A DNA stretch of 64,000 bases from Linnemannia elongata (taxonomy: Eukaryota > Mortierellomycota > Mortierellomycetes > Mortierellales > Mortierellaceae), in contig JAXBDG010000004.1 of the NCBI GenBank assembly GCA_036320915.1, positions 2,232,001 through 2,296,000 on the forward strand. Direction: 5' to 3'. A program made the position numbers and the translations under genes. Of this stretch, positions 21,409 to 32,941 are shown in pieces. The notes under the pieces are model-generated. The model saw only the letters and a program-made list of their open reading frames with translations, made no database searches and had not been told where the DNA came from. Positions within the stretch are counted from its first letter, which is position 1, and every line of letters begins with the position of its first letter.

Positions 21409-23145
21409 ATGAAGCACAGTCTGACGTCTATTGCGCTCGGAGCATTGCTCCTCTCCCAGTCTGTCCTCGCTGGCCTCTACTCCTCCAAGGACAATGTCAT
21501 CGATGTCACCCCCAAGAACTTCCAAGCCGAAGTCATGGACTCCAACGTAAAGTCGCGTCCTCCTTTCTCTTTCGCACCCGCGCCCCTTTCTTCCCGGTAT
21601 CGAAGTAGACCAAGAAACTTACCTACGCCTTTTTCTTCTCTTTCGGTTCTCTCTCCATAGCATGTTGTCATGGTTGAATTCTATGCCCCTTGGTGCGGTC
21701 ATTGCAAAAAGTAAGGAATCGCGTGAGGATGACTTGACCAAACGAAATGAATGAGTAATGCAAAGGCAAAGAGGAAACGAACGGAGACTGACATATAGGC
21801 CATAACTTCCACCTTCCTACATGAAATAGCTTGGTCCCACAGTACAAGGCAGCGGCCAAGAACCTGAATGGCATTGCAAAGATGGCCGCCATCAACTGTG
21901 ACGATGACATGAACAAGCAGCTCTGCTCCCAATACGGCATCCAAGGTAAACATCTTTAATTCCTCAGGTGCATTTCCTTGTTTCGATGTCAAGTTTATCC
22001 TTCTTATTCTTCTTCTAACGCGATGTCATAACGTACCCCCACTCTAAACTACTATAGGATTCCCAACGATCAAGATTTTCCCAGCAAACAGGAAGGGAGG
22101 CGCAAAGTATCCCAAGGATTATCAGGGCGAGCGATCTGCAAAGGCTATTGTTAGCGAGCTCGTCAAGATGCTCCCCAACGACGTCCAGCTCCTCTCTGCC
22201 AACCCTACCAGCGAAAAGATTATCAACATTGACGAGTTTGCCGCCGATACTGTACGTTTATAGCAATGAATTGGACCGTTTTTCATTTGTGTGCAATGAT
22301 GGATAAGGCAGAGGAACATCAAGACTAACTTTGTCGACTAAACCTTTTCCCCAAAAAAAAAATAGAACTCTCCCCGCGCGGTATTGTTCACAAAAAAGCT
22401 GACGACGAGCAACATGTACAAGGGTCTGGCAACAGAGTTCAAGGACAGGATGGTGGTCGCTGAGATGCGCGCCCCCTCAGACGACATCCTCGCCAAATAC
22501 AACATCGAGAACCTCCCCACCTTGGTCGTCTTCCCCAAGGGCAGCCAGGAAGCGACCACCTTCTCTGGAGAGCTCAAACACGAGCCCATCTTGGAGTTCT
22601 TGAGCGAGTACGCAGGATCAGCAAAGAAGGGAGGCTCCGCCAAGTCTAGCCCCGCCGCCTCGTCATCTACGCCCGCCCCCAAGCCCGTGGTGGTCGAGTT
22701 CAACCCCAACATTGACCAGGTCAAGACCCAAGAAGAGTTCAAGAAGCTCTGTCTCAACAAGGACCGTGGCAACTGCGCGATTGCGTTTTTGATTGTCGAG
22801 CCCGAGTATGAAGAGTCGGTCAAGATGCACGAGGAGAACTTGGAGACGTTGAGACAGGTCAAGAAGAAGGCCCATGAGGCAGGAAAGGGTCTTGATGTTA
22901 TGTGGATGGATGCCCTGGATAAGCGTGTTGTGGCCTTGAAGGAACAGTTCCAGGTCTCAGAGGATATCCCTGGCCTGCTGTTGATTAACCCTGGAAAGAA
23001 GGCCTATGTCCCCTTTATTGGAACGTTTGATGTCCAGGGCATCGAGGGCTGGCTCTCGGATGCCTCGCACGGCCGTGCTCGTGCAGTCGCTTACAAGTTT
23101 GAGGCCACCCTTGACGCCAGCAAGCCTGTCAAGGACGAGCTGTAA
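21409..23145 (+). CDS. ER protein disulfide isomerase, P5/Mpd1-type, single thioredoxin domain with KDEL tail
   Basis: Five exons, 21409-21546, 21661-21710, 21830-21945, 22058-22251 and 22366-23145, give 425 residues. Parts: signal peptide (1-20, ending SVLAG), one redox-active thioredoxin domain with CGHC at about 58-61, a second redox-inactive thioredoxin-like domain (LPTLVVFPKG near 190), a Ser/Ala/Lys linker, a third alpha/beta domain, and the ER retrieval signal KDEL at the very C-terminus. It oxidises and isomerises disulfides of secretory proteins in the ER lumen. Intron 2 directly follows the active-site exon. The use of KDEL rather than the HDEL of yeasts is notable. An AATAAA lies at 23183-23188. 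The promoter carries an ERSE-like element at 21247. Confidence 0.93.
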
Positions 23146-23182
23146 GCATTGAGTGTTTTCTTCTACAGTATTAAAAATTAAA

Positions 23183-23188
23183 AATAAA
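23183..23188 (+). terminator. Putative polyadenylation signal of PDI
   Basis: AATAAA 38 bases after the PDI stop codon in A/T-rich sequence. Confidence 0.55.
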
Positions 23189-23259
23189 ATATTCACTGGC
23201 ACGTCTTGTGGGATTGTGTAAAGACATTGGAATCATGTATCTGAAAACGCGGGTATATG

Positions 23260-24056
23260 TTTACTTTTCTTAAATCTGGACAATTTGGTACCGGAAGAAT
23301 TCTGGAGGGTACTCCTCATCCATCAAGTGCTCGCTCGCTTTCCGGGTTTGTCGTTCGGGGTTGTGTTCTATTAACCGCCGTTGATGGTGAAGACCAGGAC
23401 GGGTTTTCCGAAGCTGGAGAGGTGTGTCAGTTGAGGATGGCTTGTGGAAGAACCGGCGGTGGACTTATTCCCACAATGCGTGGCCGTGGCCTAGCTTGGT
23501 CTTTCCCCCGAACACCAAATCACACAGGATCTGACTCGCGATCCGCCCCTCCCGAATGCCCCTATACCATTCTTCACCATTCAGAAACTTAATATCGATA
23601 CCGTCATCATCAGACTACGCCGCAACATCAGCAACAACAATACTAGCCCATCATCTCCAAATCATCCAGCCGCTCATCGTTCTCATTGCGCGTTTGAATC
23701 GACGAAAATTCATCAACCAACAGCACAATATCATACAACGCCAACTTAAAATGCCTCTGCGCCATCTGCACCGAAGAACCCTCCCAATGGTCTGCAATGT
23801 CTGGAATCAGTCTTTAGAACCTCGTTCAGGAGTTTACAGCCTCGTGGGTCGAACTCGCCGTGATCATCGTTGAGGTTGTCGATGTAGGTGAAGAAGAGGG
23901 GCTGGAGGTTGTTGGCGGTGATACAGGCGCGGAGGTGGGATTTGACGGATTTTGATGGTTGCGCGTGGAGGTAGTGTTTCGGCAGAGTTTTGGACGTCGC
24001 GGAAGGCTTTTATGATGCGCCAGGGGTTGGAGCCGTTTTTTGCGAAGGTGGAATTA
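23260..24056 (-). pseudogene. Decayed protein-coding gene, multiply frameshifted, family not recognised
   Basis: Read on the minus strand, consecutive blocks in different frames have clear coding character. In order they are: a block containing AKNGSNPWRIIKAFRDVQNS (about 24050-23990); SHLRACITANNLQPLFFTYI continuing into NLNDDHGEFDPRGCKLLNEV (23960-23830); IADHWEGSSVQMAQRHFKLA into a DEFSSIQ segment ending in a stop at 23643; FLNGEEWYRGIREGRIASQI into VFGGKTKLGHGHALWE (about 23600-23460); and FGKPVLVFTINGG (about 23420-23380). At least three frame changes and several stops separate them, so no intact product is possible. Introns could explain some but not all breaks. I do not recognise the family. 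It lies between two intact genes and is probably a dead duplicate. Confidence 0.6.
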
Positions 24057-25217
24057 TTCTAAACTTTCTGTCATTTTCCTTTTTGTTATCTATTGGCAGG
24101 GAGGTGAGAGGTTTTTGTTGGTTAACAATGTTAAGAAGAGAAGCTGGTTAAGGAATGGTGTTGAAGACAGGTAGAGAACGGGCAAGTGGATGGTACCTAT
24201 TGTATGGGTGTGTATGGGAAAGTCCTTATGTATGAAGTTGAAGAAACGAAATGGGCCACCAACTTCACCTTTTGAACAAATCAATCATCGGGACTATGTG
24301 TCTGTATACTTTTCTTTCTCTTTTGGAGTTGCGTCCACAGCCTGAAGTCTTCGCCTGAAAAAATAATATATTCTCCTTTTCTGCGAAAAGAAGAAAGCAA
24401 ATGCAACCTGACTTTATGCAACTGTAGGTAAACAATATCCAGCAGTGTGGGTCAGTCATAAGTCGCCCAAGGATAGAGAGGGGGACAGGTGGTGGTGGAG
24501 TATATAGTAGGTCGGAAAGCACGCGAGAAAAATAATAATCTTTTGGTTGGTTAGTTCTAATCGAATCCCTGCGAATGTATGAGCAAAGGAGCCTGAGACA
24601 AAACGGCCCGGAGTTTATGAAGTGCATTATTCATCAGATCAAGCAGGGTCCCAAAGTCTCGAATCGAGTCCATCGCTTTAAGTGGGTTGGAATCTCATAT
24701 CAACCCACGTAAAGTGATGGGCTGGATACGAAAGTAGGGTCCCATTGATCATTCTTAATTTGGGAACTCACTCGATCACATTTCATTTCACGCCTCAGCC
24801 CTTGAACGTCCTAGACACCTTCCCACTATCACTCATGGCGGCCATAACTTCTTTCTCCGCAGATCTGACAAACCGACTCCTGAACGATCGCGTCTTTCTC
24901 CCTCTCTCTATCTTTTCATTTTACATCCAGCTGGGTACCTCCTTTTACTAATCCACGTTAAAGGCGGCACTCGGGATACCCTTAGCCCCTGCTTTCTAAT
25001 CACTCTGTGGTTCTTTGGTACAATGGAGTGTTCCAGGAGTCAACGCCAATTCATGGCAAGACTGGATCCATGTTGAGAGACAGCAAGAAAATCTAATAAA
25101 TAGCAACTAACCCGCAACAATTTTTTTCCTCATCATCTCTTCCTTCACCAACCCAACCACCAAACCCACCACCACCTCCAAACCAACCAACAACCAAATA
25201 AAAAAAAAAAAGCAATA
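24057..25217. other. Intergenic region upstream of MDR copy 2
   Basis: It contains the 20-bp inverted repeat at 24670-24720. The last 100 bases before the start codon at 25218 are CCAACC/AAC-rich, an apparent 5' UTR. No gene seen. Confidence 0.6.
24670..24720. repeat. Imperfect 20-bp inverted repeat with 11-base loop
   Basis: Left arm 24670-24689 and right arm 24701-24720 match at 18 of 20 positions when one arm is reverse-complemented; the loop is AATCTCATAT plus one base. The pair is further framed by two GGGTCCC direct copies at about 24646 and 24738. It could form a strong hairpin in DNA or RNA. Origin may be a small miniature element; unknown. Confidence 0.75.
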
Positions 25218-25399
25218 ATGGTTCAGAACAAGTCGGCCGTCTTCTTAAAGTTCCCCAAGGAGTTTCCCATCCCCGGCGAGCACTTTGCGATCCAAACCAA
25301 GGACCTCCATGCTGATCTCAAGCCCAACTCTGTCCTCCTCCGTAACCTCTACTTCTCCCTTGACCCTTGTAAGTCCTTTTCTTCTCAATTCGCTTGCCT

Positions 25400-25451
<52 letters not shown>

Positions 25452-25897
25452 TACATCGCAAGTCCAACCCTCAAAGCAACCACTCACCTCTTCGTTTTTT
25501 CTTTTATTCAAATTGATTCACATAGACATGCGAGGAAGGATGTCAGAGGCTAAATCATACATCCCCCACTTCCAACTCAACCAGCCCATGAACGGCAACG
25601 GCGTCGCTGAAGTCATCGAATCCAAGAACCCAGCCTTCCCCAAGGGTGCTCTCGTCTCCGGCATGACTGGATGGGAACAGTACTCCGTTATGCCCGAGGG
25701 ATTTGTCAGTCAGTTGCGTTTGCTTCCTGAGAATGCTAGGACAAGCAAGAAGATCCCTTTGTCTGCCTATGTTGGCGTTTTGGGCATGCCCGTAAGTGTT
25801 GTGCAATGAGTTGTGTGAAAAAAGGAGGAGGTTTCACAGTGGTGAATAATAGAACAAATTCCTTCTAACCCGAAGATCCTCTATTTTCTGCATTCAT

Positions 25898-25940
<43 letters not shown>

Positions 25941-26572
25941 AACAATAGGGATTCACGGCATACTCATCCCTCAAGATCATCGGTCAGCCCAAAGCCGGCG
26001 AAACCATTTTTGTCTCTGCCGCCGCAGGAGCAGTCGGTCAACTCGTTGGTCAAATGGCCAAGAAACTCGGTCTCCGCGTTGTTGGCTCCGCAGGCTCTGA
26101 CGACAAGGTCGATTACCTCCTCAAGGAGTTGAAGTTCGACGCTGCCTTCAACTACAAGAAGAATGGCACCATCCTCGAGAACTTGCGCCACGTCGCCCCC
26201 GAAGGTGTGGATATCTACTATGAGAACGTTGGAGGCGAGACCCTCGAGGCTGCCCTGGAATGCATGAACACCCATGGCCGGATCATCGTCTGCGGGATGA
26301 TCTCGCAATACAACACCACCACTCCTTACGGGATCCGCAACCTTGGCCACCTGGTCGCCAAGCGAATCACCATGCGTGGATTTATCAATGATGATTTCGC
26401 GAAAGAGTGGTATGGGGATTTCTTGAAGGATGTGGGTGAGTGGTTGGAAGGCGATGAGATTATTTACAAGGAAGATGTGGACGAGGGGATTGACGGATCA
26501 TTGGACGCGTTTGTGGGGATGTTGAAGGGTAAGAATTTTGGCAAGCAGGTCGTCAAGATCGCTGACTTGTAA
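25218..26572 (+). CDS. NADP-dependent MDR-family oxidoreductase (prostaglandin reductase type), copy 2
   Basis: Three exons, 25218-25368, 25526-25791 and 25949-26572, give 346 residues. It is the paralogue of the gene at 1313-2613: both start MVQNKSA, share both intron positions and phases, and have an almost identical AAAGAVGQ cofactor loop (here about residues 163-170) followed by LVGQMAKKLGLRVVGSAGSDD. Same expected activity: NADPH-dependent reduction of activated double bonds. Intron 1 contains a 43-base T run and intron 2 a 40-base A run just before the acceptor, so the homopolymer tracts make up a large share of both introns. The gene converges on the acyltransferase gene, 197 bases apart. 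Confidence 0.92.
25403..25445. repeat. poly(T) tract, 43 bases, intron 1 of MDR copy 2
   Basis: Uninterrupted T run close to the 5' splice site rather than the acceptor. Confidence 0.95.
25900..25939. repeat. poly(A) tract, 40 bases, intron 2 of MDR copy 2
   Basis: Uninterrupted A run ending nine bases before the exon. It replaces the expected polypyrimidine tract with purines, which is unusual next to an acceptor. Confidence 0.95.
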
Positions 26573-26769
26573 AGATGGGTAGTTGTACAGTAGCCATTAG
26601 ATATTGTACATTTTTTATTCCCTTCCATGCTTTGAACAGCGATAATAACATTGATTCGATTATACTTGAGAGCACAGACCAACAGGACCATGCCACGATG
26701 CACGACACAGGATGTCTTCTTTATGTGTATATTTTTATTTATGCGCATCAAAAAAAAGGGTGGCGTTGC

Positions 26770-29347
26770 TCATATGATTTCCCAGTCGCCAGAAGAACTA
26801 CCAACACCACCGCTTCCACTGCCGCTGCCACCCGGCTCCAAAAGTCCCTCCATAAATCCACGATGCACCATCTCAAAGTCCCTCAGATGCTCGCCCTGCA
26901 ATCCCAAATACACATCCACTCCTGAACCACCACCACCTTTGTTAATCCCTCTCAAAGCAGGCTCACTATCCATTATGATACACATCCCCTCGCCACCTCC
27001 AAATCCTCCACGTCCAATCCTGACCTTGATAGGTGGTCCTTGTCCGAAATCAGGAGAATACATGTTCAGTTTACGGAACGACCACACCATAAAGTCCTGC
27101 CCAAAGGGGTTGTTGCTTGTCGTCTCAATCAAATGTGGGTTCTCCTGTCGTTGAATCCAACTAATGGCGGATTTAAGCTGCTCTGGTGACTGTAACATCA
27201 GCTCATCCCTGAGAAGTCGCGATGGCAACGACAATGGCGTCGTCAACAAGGAATGCACAGGCATCTGCACAAATATCGACCTTTTTTGAGCAATTGAAAA
27301 TAAGATATATCATGGTTAATTAAACTATCTCCCTCTGATATCACTCTCCCCGCGACAAAAGAGAGGCGCAAAAATAAACAAAAGGAACTTACAGGATGGC
27401 GTTGCCGATGTAACCTTCGGGGATGGGAGGAGCGACACGATTCCGAATATCCATGACAAGACCACACATCATTTTGCAGTCAGGCTCCATGCGACGAGTA
27501 ATCGTCGACATCTTCCAGAGGTAGGCCACCAACGAATCGCCGGTCGAGACCCACTTGTCGCTGATCTCCTTGTCATCTGCCGCACAGGCCGCCGCTGCAA
27601 TATTTTGTTCAGATGCCAACTTTTTGATCGCATCGAGCTGCTGTGGCGAAAAGTGGAACAGATGCAGATTGCCTCCCTCAGGTTCCTGTCCGCCTACTTC
27701 CGCATTCATTCCAGAGTTGTGTGACTCTTGTCGACGTTTGGATCTGCGCCCTCCTGCCCGTCTCTGTTGTTGCTGTTGTTTAAGCTGCTGTTTCTGCTGC
27801 TCCGAAACGCCTTCGATGGGTTCTTCCAAGTGCTCGACATCACCAATCATCACCCGCGGGATGCTCACGGCCGTGTGACCAGGGGTTGTCTCCAGGGCCG
27901 CTCCTTTACTAGAATCCTCGCTAATCGACTCCATCAACCTCTGTGTCCGCTGCAAGTTGGAAGAGTCCTCATCTTCTTCCTCATCGTTATCATCATCGTC
28001 ATCATCATCCTCGTCCTCTGTAGTCGTCACTTCCAGCTCTCCCAGACCCCGGTCCAAGGCATTATCCAGACTATTGTCAAACAAGATGGGCGGTGGTGGC
28101 GAGTCATTGATCCGCTGATGTCTATAGACCGCACTGGCCAGATAAGGGTCGCCATGAATCTCCAAGAATGTCCGATCTAAGATCGGGTAGGGTCCGAAAT
28201 CCTTGCCCTGCGTCATCTTTGACCAGGCCTCCATAAAAGAAATCCACGAGGTAGCATCCAGAACAGACGAGTCCATAGCCACGCCCATAATCAACGACTG
28301 GTCCGAGGTATATGTCAATTGAATCCCCAGCAGTGGGGGGTCTAGCAACGAAGCTGGGTAAAGGCCAACAGGGAAGAGTTGAGGAGGGAGGATCGCATCT
28401 TGATAGTCTCCATGACGGATCTGAGCCATCGATGTAGTCGTGTCGGCAACGGCAAAGAGGACGCCTCGGTCATTGCACTCGATAAAGGGTCTCTTGCTGT
28501 TGCTCTTGTTGTTGTTGGTTGAGGGAGTTGGTGTTGATGACGTTGCAGGTGTAGGAGTAGTAGTGGAAGAAGACGAGGAAGAAGGTCCTGCTGTTTGTGT
28601 TGTTGTTGCTCCTGCATGGTTGAGATCCAATGACAGGTTATTATTGTTGGTGTTGCTGCAAAGTCGACCTGCCAAGGGAAAGAAATCCGAGAGAACCAAT
28701 GCCAAGGAAGCCTGAAGCAACATAGGATCCATGAAGGGCGAAGAGTGATAATGATAATGGTGGCGGGACTTTGAGGAACTACCACTATTAGGCTTCTTGG
28801 TGTTGGCGTTGGCAGACGAAGACGACGACGAGCCAGCAGGCGAAGCAGGAGGCGACAAGGTAGTCGCAAAAGTCGACGATGACACTGAGGAGGATGACGA
28901 AGTGCTGTTATTGTTGTTGTTGTCGTTGTTGTTGTTATTGGTCACCCCTTTTGCGGATAGCGAAGCGTCGTTCACATTGGAAGAAGTGGTACTAGGCTGG
29001 CCGAATGATCCTTGCTGCTGCTGCTGTTGCTGCTGAGTTGCCTCAAAAAAGTACAATAAGCGGGTATATATGCGAGGTTTGGCAAGATCAAGACTCGATA
29101 GCTCTACTCGTGGGTATCGCCTCGCCTTGCCTCCTGTGGTCTGGTCTGGGACAAGTTCGAGTTCTGTGGGGGTGATGGGCTGGACTAGCTGGCGGTGTCG
29201 TAGCTTTGTCTGAGGGGAGGAGCGGGAAGAGGCAGCAGAGTAGGATGGCGACCTTGAGGAGGACAACGGGCTGAACGATGCACCCTGTGTGTGCCTGTGG
29301 TGGTTTGCGATCTTTTCTCGCTCATGCAGTGTTCTCTGAGGTGACAT
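26770..29347 (-). CDS. BAHD/HXXXD-type acyltransferase-like protein with altered catalytic motif
   Basis: Two exons on the minus strand, 29347-27393 and 27280-26770, give 821 residues. The second exon is joined through an acceptor at CAAAAAAG, giving IPEGYIGNAILSIFVQMPVH, which matches the family's conserved GYFGNA region. The structural motif DFGQG at about 729-733 corresponds to the BAHD DFGWG. The catalytic HxxxD region reads MGVAMDSSVLDATSW: Asp364 is present but the His position (about 360) is Ser. The protein is much longer than usual BAHD enzymes (about 450) because of low-complexity insertions: a Gln run near 105, Asn/Ser/Thr stretches at 125-190 and 230-280, and an acidic run near 450. 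Substrate unknown; it may be a non-catalytic or altered member. The 5' UTR holds an AACC repeat. Confidence 0.85.
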
Positions 29348-29853
29348 TTGCTGTGAGGAGGAGTGGGGGAGAGTAGAGTGTGTGTGTCAGGTGTGAAAAG
29401 GAAGAGAGGAAAGGGATGGAAGAGGAGGGTGATGGATGGAGGACAAGAAAAAAAAATATAAAAAAATAGAGGTGTGAGTGTGTGAGAGAGAGATGAGGGT
29501 CAGAGCAAGTGAGAGAAAGAACTGAGAGAGAAAAGAAAAAAAAGAGAAAAGAGAAAAGGGGCAGTATGCGATGATGATGTGTGTTTGTGTCTTTGTCTGG
29601 AAGCCGGCGTTTGTGGTTGGTTGGTTGGTTGGTTGGTTGGTTGGTTGGTAGGTAAACTGCACATATTTATGTCGCAACTCCAGCCCGCACACATAGTCCT
29701 CACTTTGGCCTGCAAATCAAACACCGCATGACTCCTTCACCAGGGCACACACTCTCAAGGGACATGAGAAAATGCATCGTTCATTAAAGAAAGAAACTAC
29801 TGTACAGAGAGGGATAGCAAACTTCAATTGCTACCAAGCATCATTCATCCACT
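29348..29853. other. Intergenic region: leader of the acyltransferase gene and 3' flank of MDV1
   Basis: A/G-rich on the + strand (C/T-rich in the sense of the acyltransferase gene), with a GGTT tetranucleotide repeat at 29615-29646. No gene seen. Confidence 0.6.
29615..29646. repeat. GGTT tetranucleotide microsatellite (eight units)
   Basis: Eight perfect GGTT units then GGTA. On the sense strand of the acyltransferase gene it is an AACC repeat in the presumed 5' UTR; similar CCAACC clusters precede MDR copy 2. Confidence 0.9.
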
Positions 29854-32800
29854 TCATCGACTCCAGAGACGGACAGTCGAGTCCTGGCCTCCAGAGGCAA
29901 GCACCGACTCGCTGATCCGTACACTCTCAACGCAATTCGTATGGCCTGTGTAATAGCTGTGCTGCTGGGCCACTCGGTCATAAATCTAACATTTTATGGC
30001 CAAAAAAAAAAAAAAAAAAAATGCTTAGCCATAGGCACAGGTGTTTCTTCATATAATATCATCGCGTATCCTTACTGAAATGCTCCCCCATTCAATTTGT
30101 ATGGCATCGTACCTTGAGGCTATCACCAGAACCAACAACAATCTTGGAGGTGTCAAACCGCAGACTCTTGACTGGTTCTTCATACTGAAGGATCTCCTGA
30201 ATACCTCCCGTTCGCAAATCCCAAATCTAATCAACAGATGCGATAATGAAGATGAGTCGCCTTGTTATATTGGTCCTTAGTCTTGGCTAAAAGTCGGAAG
30301 ACAAAGAGCAATTGGTCTTACCCTGACACTTCTATCCATGCTGCCACTGACTACATGGTAGTCATCAAACTGTAGTGAGGTCAATGGTCCAGTGTGTCCT
30401 ACAAGCGTACGATGTGCCTGACCCGATCGAACTATTGCCCAAACAACGATACCGTAAGACGTTAAAATTAAAATCCTGCATTGAGATTGATCACAGTAGC
30501 AGTGGCAAATAAAAAGAAGACTTACGGTCCCACATGCGGATAGCGCCGTCAATGGTACCACTACAGAGAGCATACTGCCAAAACTGCAAACTACCGACGT
30601 AGTTGTTGTCCCGCAAGTCCAGATCCATCCAATCTGACCAAGAGTTCGATGTGCCCATCGCCCACAACAAGTCCATCGTCAGCACACATTGACCAGTGCT
30701 CAAATCCCATTCCTTGATTGTCTTGTCATTTGATCCAGAAAGCTATACAAGTCAGACAAACACATGTCAGACGACTTTTGCCCTCCCTTAATTCCGTTAC
30801 AGTACCTGTCGTCGCTTAGAAAGACAATCACGATATCGCAGGATAGCTAAGTTGCGTCAAACATACCAGCTTTTGATCCTCGAAATAAAGACAGGTAACA
30901 GGTCCAGTGTGTCCGCTCAGAGTGTTCGTCCAGCAATTGTCCAGTACAGCGAGGGTGTCCATGGAGTCTCTTGAGAAGGAATCTTTGTCAGAGGAGCCAC
31001 TAGAAGAGTCCGAGAGTGTAGGAGATCGGTCACGAGTAGCTTGGGCATGTGTAAGGTCGGCAAGATTCCAGGTTCTGATGGTGCTGTCTCTTGATCCTGT
31101 CACCAGCGTGTTCTGAGACAGCTGCATACATTCAACATAGTCCTCGTGGCCAGGCAATTGGCCGAGGCACTTGAAGGTTGATAAATCCCAGACGCGTGTC
31201 GTGTTATCCTTGGAGGCAGTGACAAGTGTTCCGTAGGGTCCGTTCAGGTCCAGCGTCGTGATGACTCCATCGTGCCCGTAGAAAGTGTGCATACAGGTTC
31301 CAGAGTCCAGTGTCTCTTCGCGGTATCCCAATTGCAGCGCTATTTTCCCAAAGAGCAACAAAAGCCAATGACGCAAGTTTCAGTGAGAATTCAAGTTGTA
31401 TGTAATGATTTCGGGCAGACTGTTTACCTCATAGAGGGAGAGGGTGACTTACGTTCTCCATTATTTGCCTTGGCGCCCTCAGAGACAGCTGCCAGTTTGT
31501 CGTTCAACTCTTCCACTAATAGGGCACGATAAAACGAAGATATAGACTGCCGTTAGTCCAATGCTATTCTGCTTTGTGTTCTGCTTCGTGCTCTTTGTAC
31601 TCGCCATGCGATCCGGTCGGGGTGTTATTTGCCTGAAAGAAGAAAAATACTTACAAGTATCTGCAAGGTCATCTTCCCGCTCGGATAGTTTGCTCAGTTT
31701 GTACTGAAGGTTCTTTTGGCGGGCTACCAAGGTCTCGATGGATGCTGCAACTTGACCTAGTTCTGACTGGATTACCGTCTGAAGGAGGATATCGTAAAGT
31801 GTTCACGGTCAGGCTCATGGCGAAAAATACCATCGACGTCAATCCTATTACGCGCGCATTTTCGCAAACCCTGGATAAAATAATCAACGAGGTTGTAGTC
31901 CTTGCCTTTTGCGACTGCAGCTTGACCTGCTCCTTGATGGTTCGCTCTCGTTCGTTCAGCAGTGAAGAAAACAGCAGGTTGGGATCGTCTTCATCCACTA
32001 TCACAAAGAATCGATTATCCAATGAACCAAAGAAATAAAAAAGACATAAACAAAAGGTGAGCATATGACATTGTGAGTTGGCTGGTACCACAAAAACAAA
32101 AATGCGAACAAAAAAACCTATTCTGAGTTTCCCTCGGAGGGAGGAGTGGCATAGTGCGTTATTGTTGTAAGTTACCTTCACCGAATCCATTTTTCCTCCG
32201 CCGATGATGGCCTTTACTGCGTTTACCGTTCTTGGAATGTGGGTAGGACGCCTTGAAGCCCTGGAATAACGATACCCGCGCGGCTGGTTCTGGGATATCC
32301 TCTACCAGCAGTTCGTCTGCCTGCATCGGGATGGCCTGTCGTGAACCGGTCAGGGCAAGTGCTTGAGCGTTGGCTGTTGCTCTCCGTATGTACTGTGTTG
32401 CCATGAGATGTGGAGCCATGCCAGAGAGTCCTGTGAGTGAGGCTATCCCTGTGAGGTCGCCTTTGACTGCCTGGACAGTCAGGGGTGAGAATACAATGCT
32501 GCTGGTGGTGGAGAGGGTATTGCGTGCTGAGGATGCAAAGTCAGAGACGTCGAATGCATGCAGCAGTTCCATGATACGATGACGGGGTTGCTGCAGTCCA
32601 GAGGAGACCATGGTAGAGAATGTCCTTCCTGTATTGGTAATTCCTGAGATGGTCTGTGAAAAGACAGAGGACATGTCTGCCTGGTGTCGTCCTGTTGACG
32701 TTGCTGCTGCTCCTACTGCTGTTGGGGTTGGGGTTGGTAATGGTGGCGGAGCAGTGGTTGTTGTGGTTGGGTTTGGTGCTGAGGAGGCTGACTTGCGTCG

Positions 32801-32941
32801 ACCTGAGAAGCTGGACGAGGTTCCTGTAGAGGAGGCGGCCGCGTAGTTTGGGGTGAGCCTTGAGCGGTCCATGGCTGAGGGTAGACTTGAAGCGAATGGG
32901 GCGATGGGTCTGACGGGCTCGGACTGGAATGCCGACGACAT
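29854..32941 (-). CDS. MDV1: Mdv1/Caf4-like mitochondrial fission adaptor with coiled coil and seven WD40 repeats
   Basis: Nine exons on the minus strand: 32941-32176, 31997-31906, 31778-31655, 31515-31453, 31339-30867, 30742-30526, 30431-30322, 30226-30113 and 29985-29854, giving 696 residues (yeast Mdv1 has 714). Order: a Ser/Thr/Pro-rich N-terminus; a helical region ([20 protein letters not shown]) equivalent to the Fis1-binding part; a coiled coil (about 260-345, [17 protein letters not shown] and [18 protein letters not shown]); then seven WD blades ending STVRLWSR. Blade 2 carries a Ser/Asp-rich insertion. The adaptor links Fis1 on the outer mitochondrial membrane to the dynamin Dnm1. 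Intron 2 has a GC donor (AAG|GCAAGG). Intron 8 contains a 19-base A run. The start at MSSAF is the first ATG in frame after the pyrimidine-rich leader. Confidence 0.9.
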
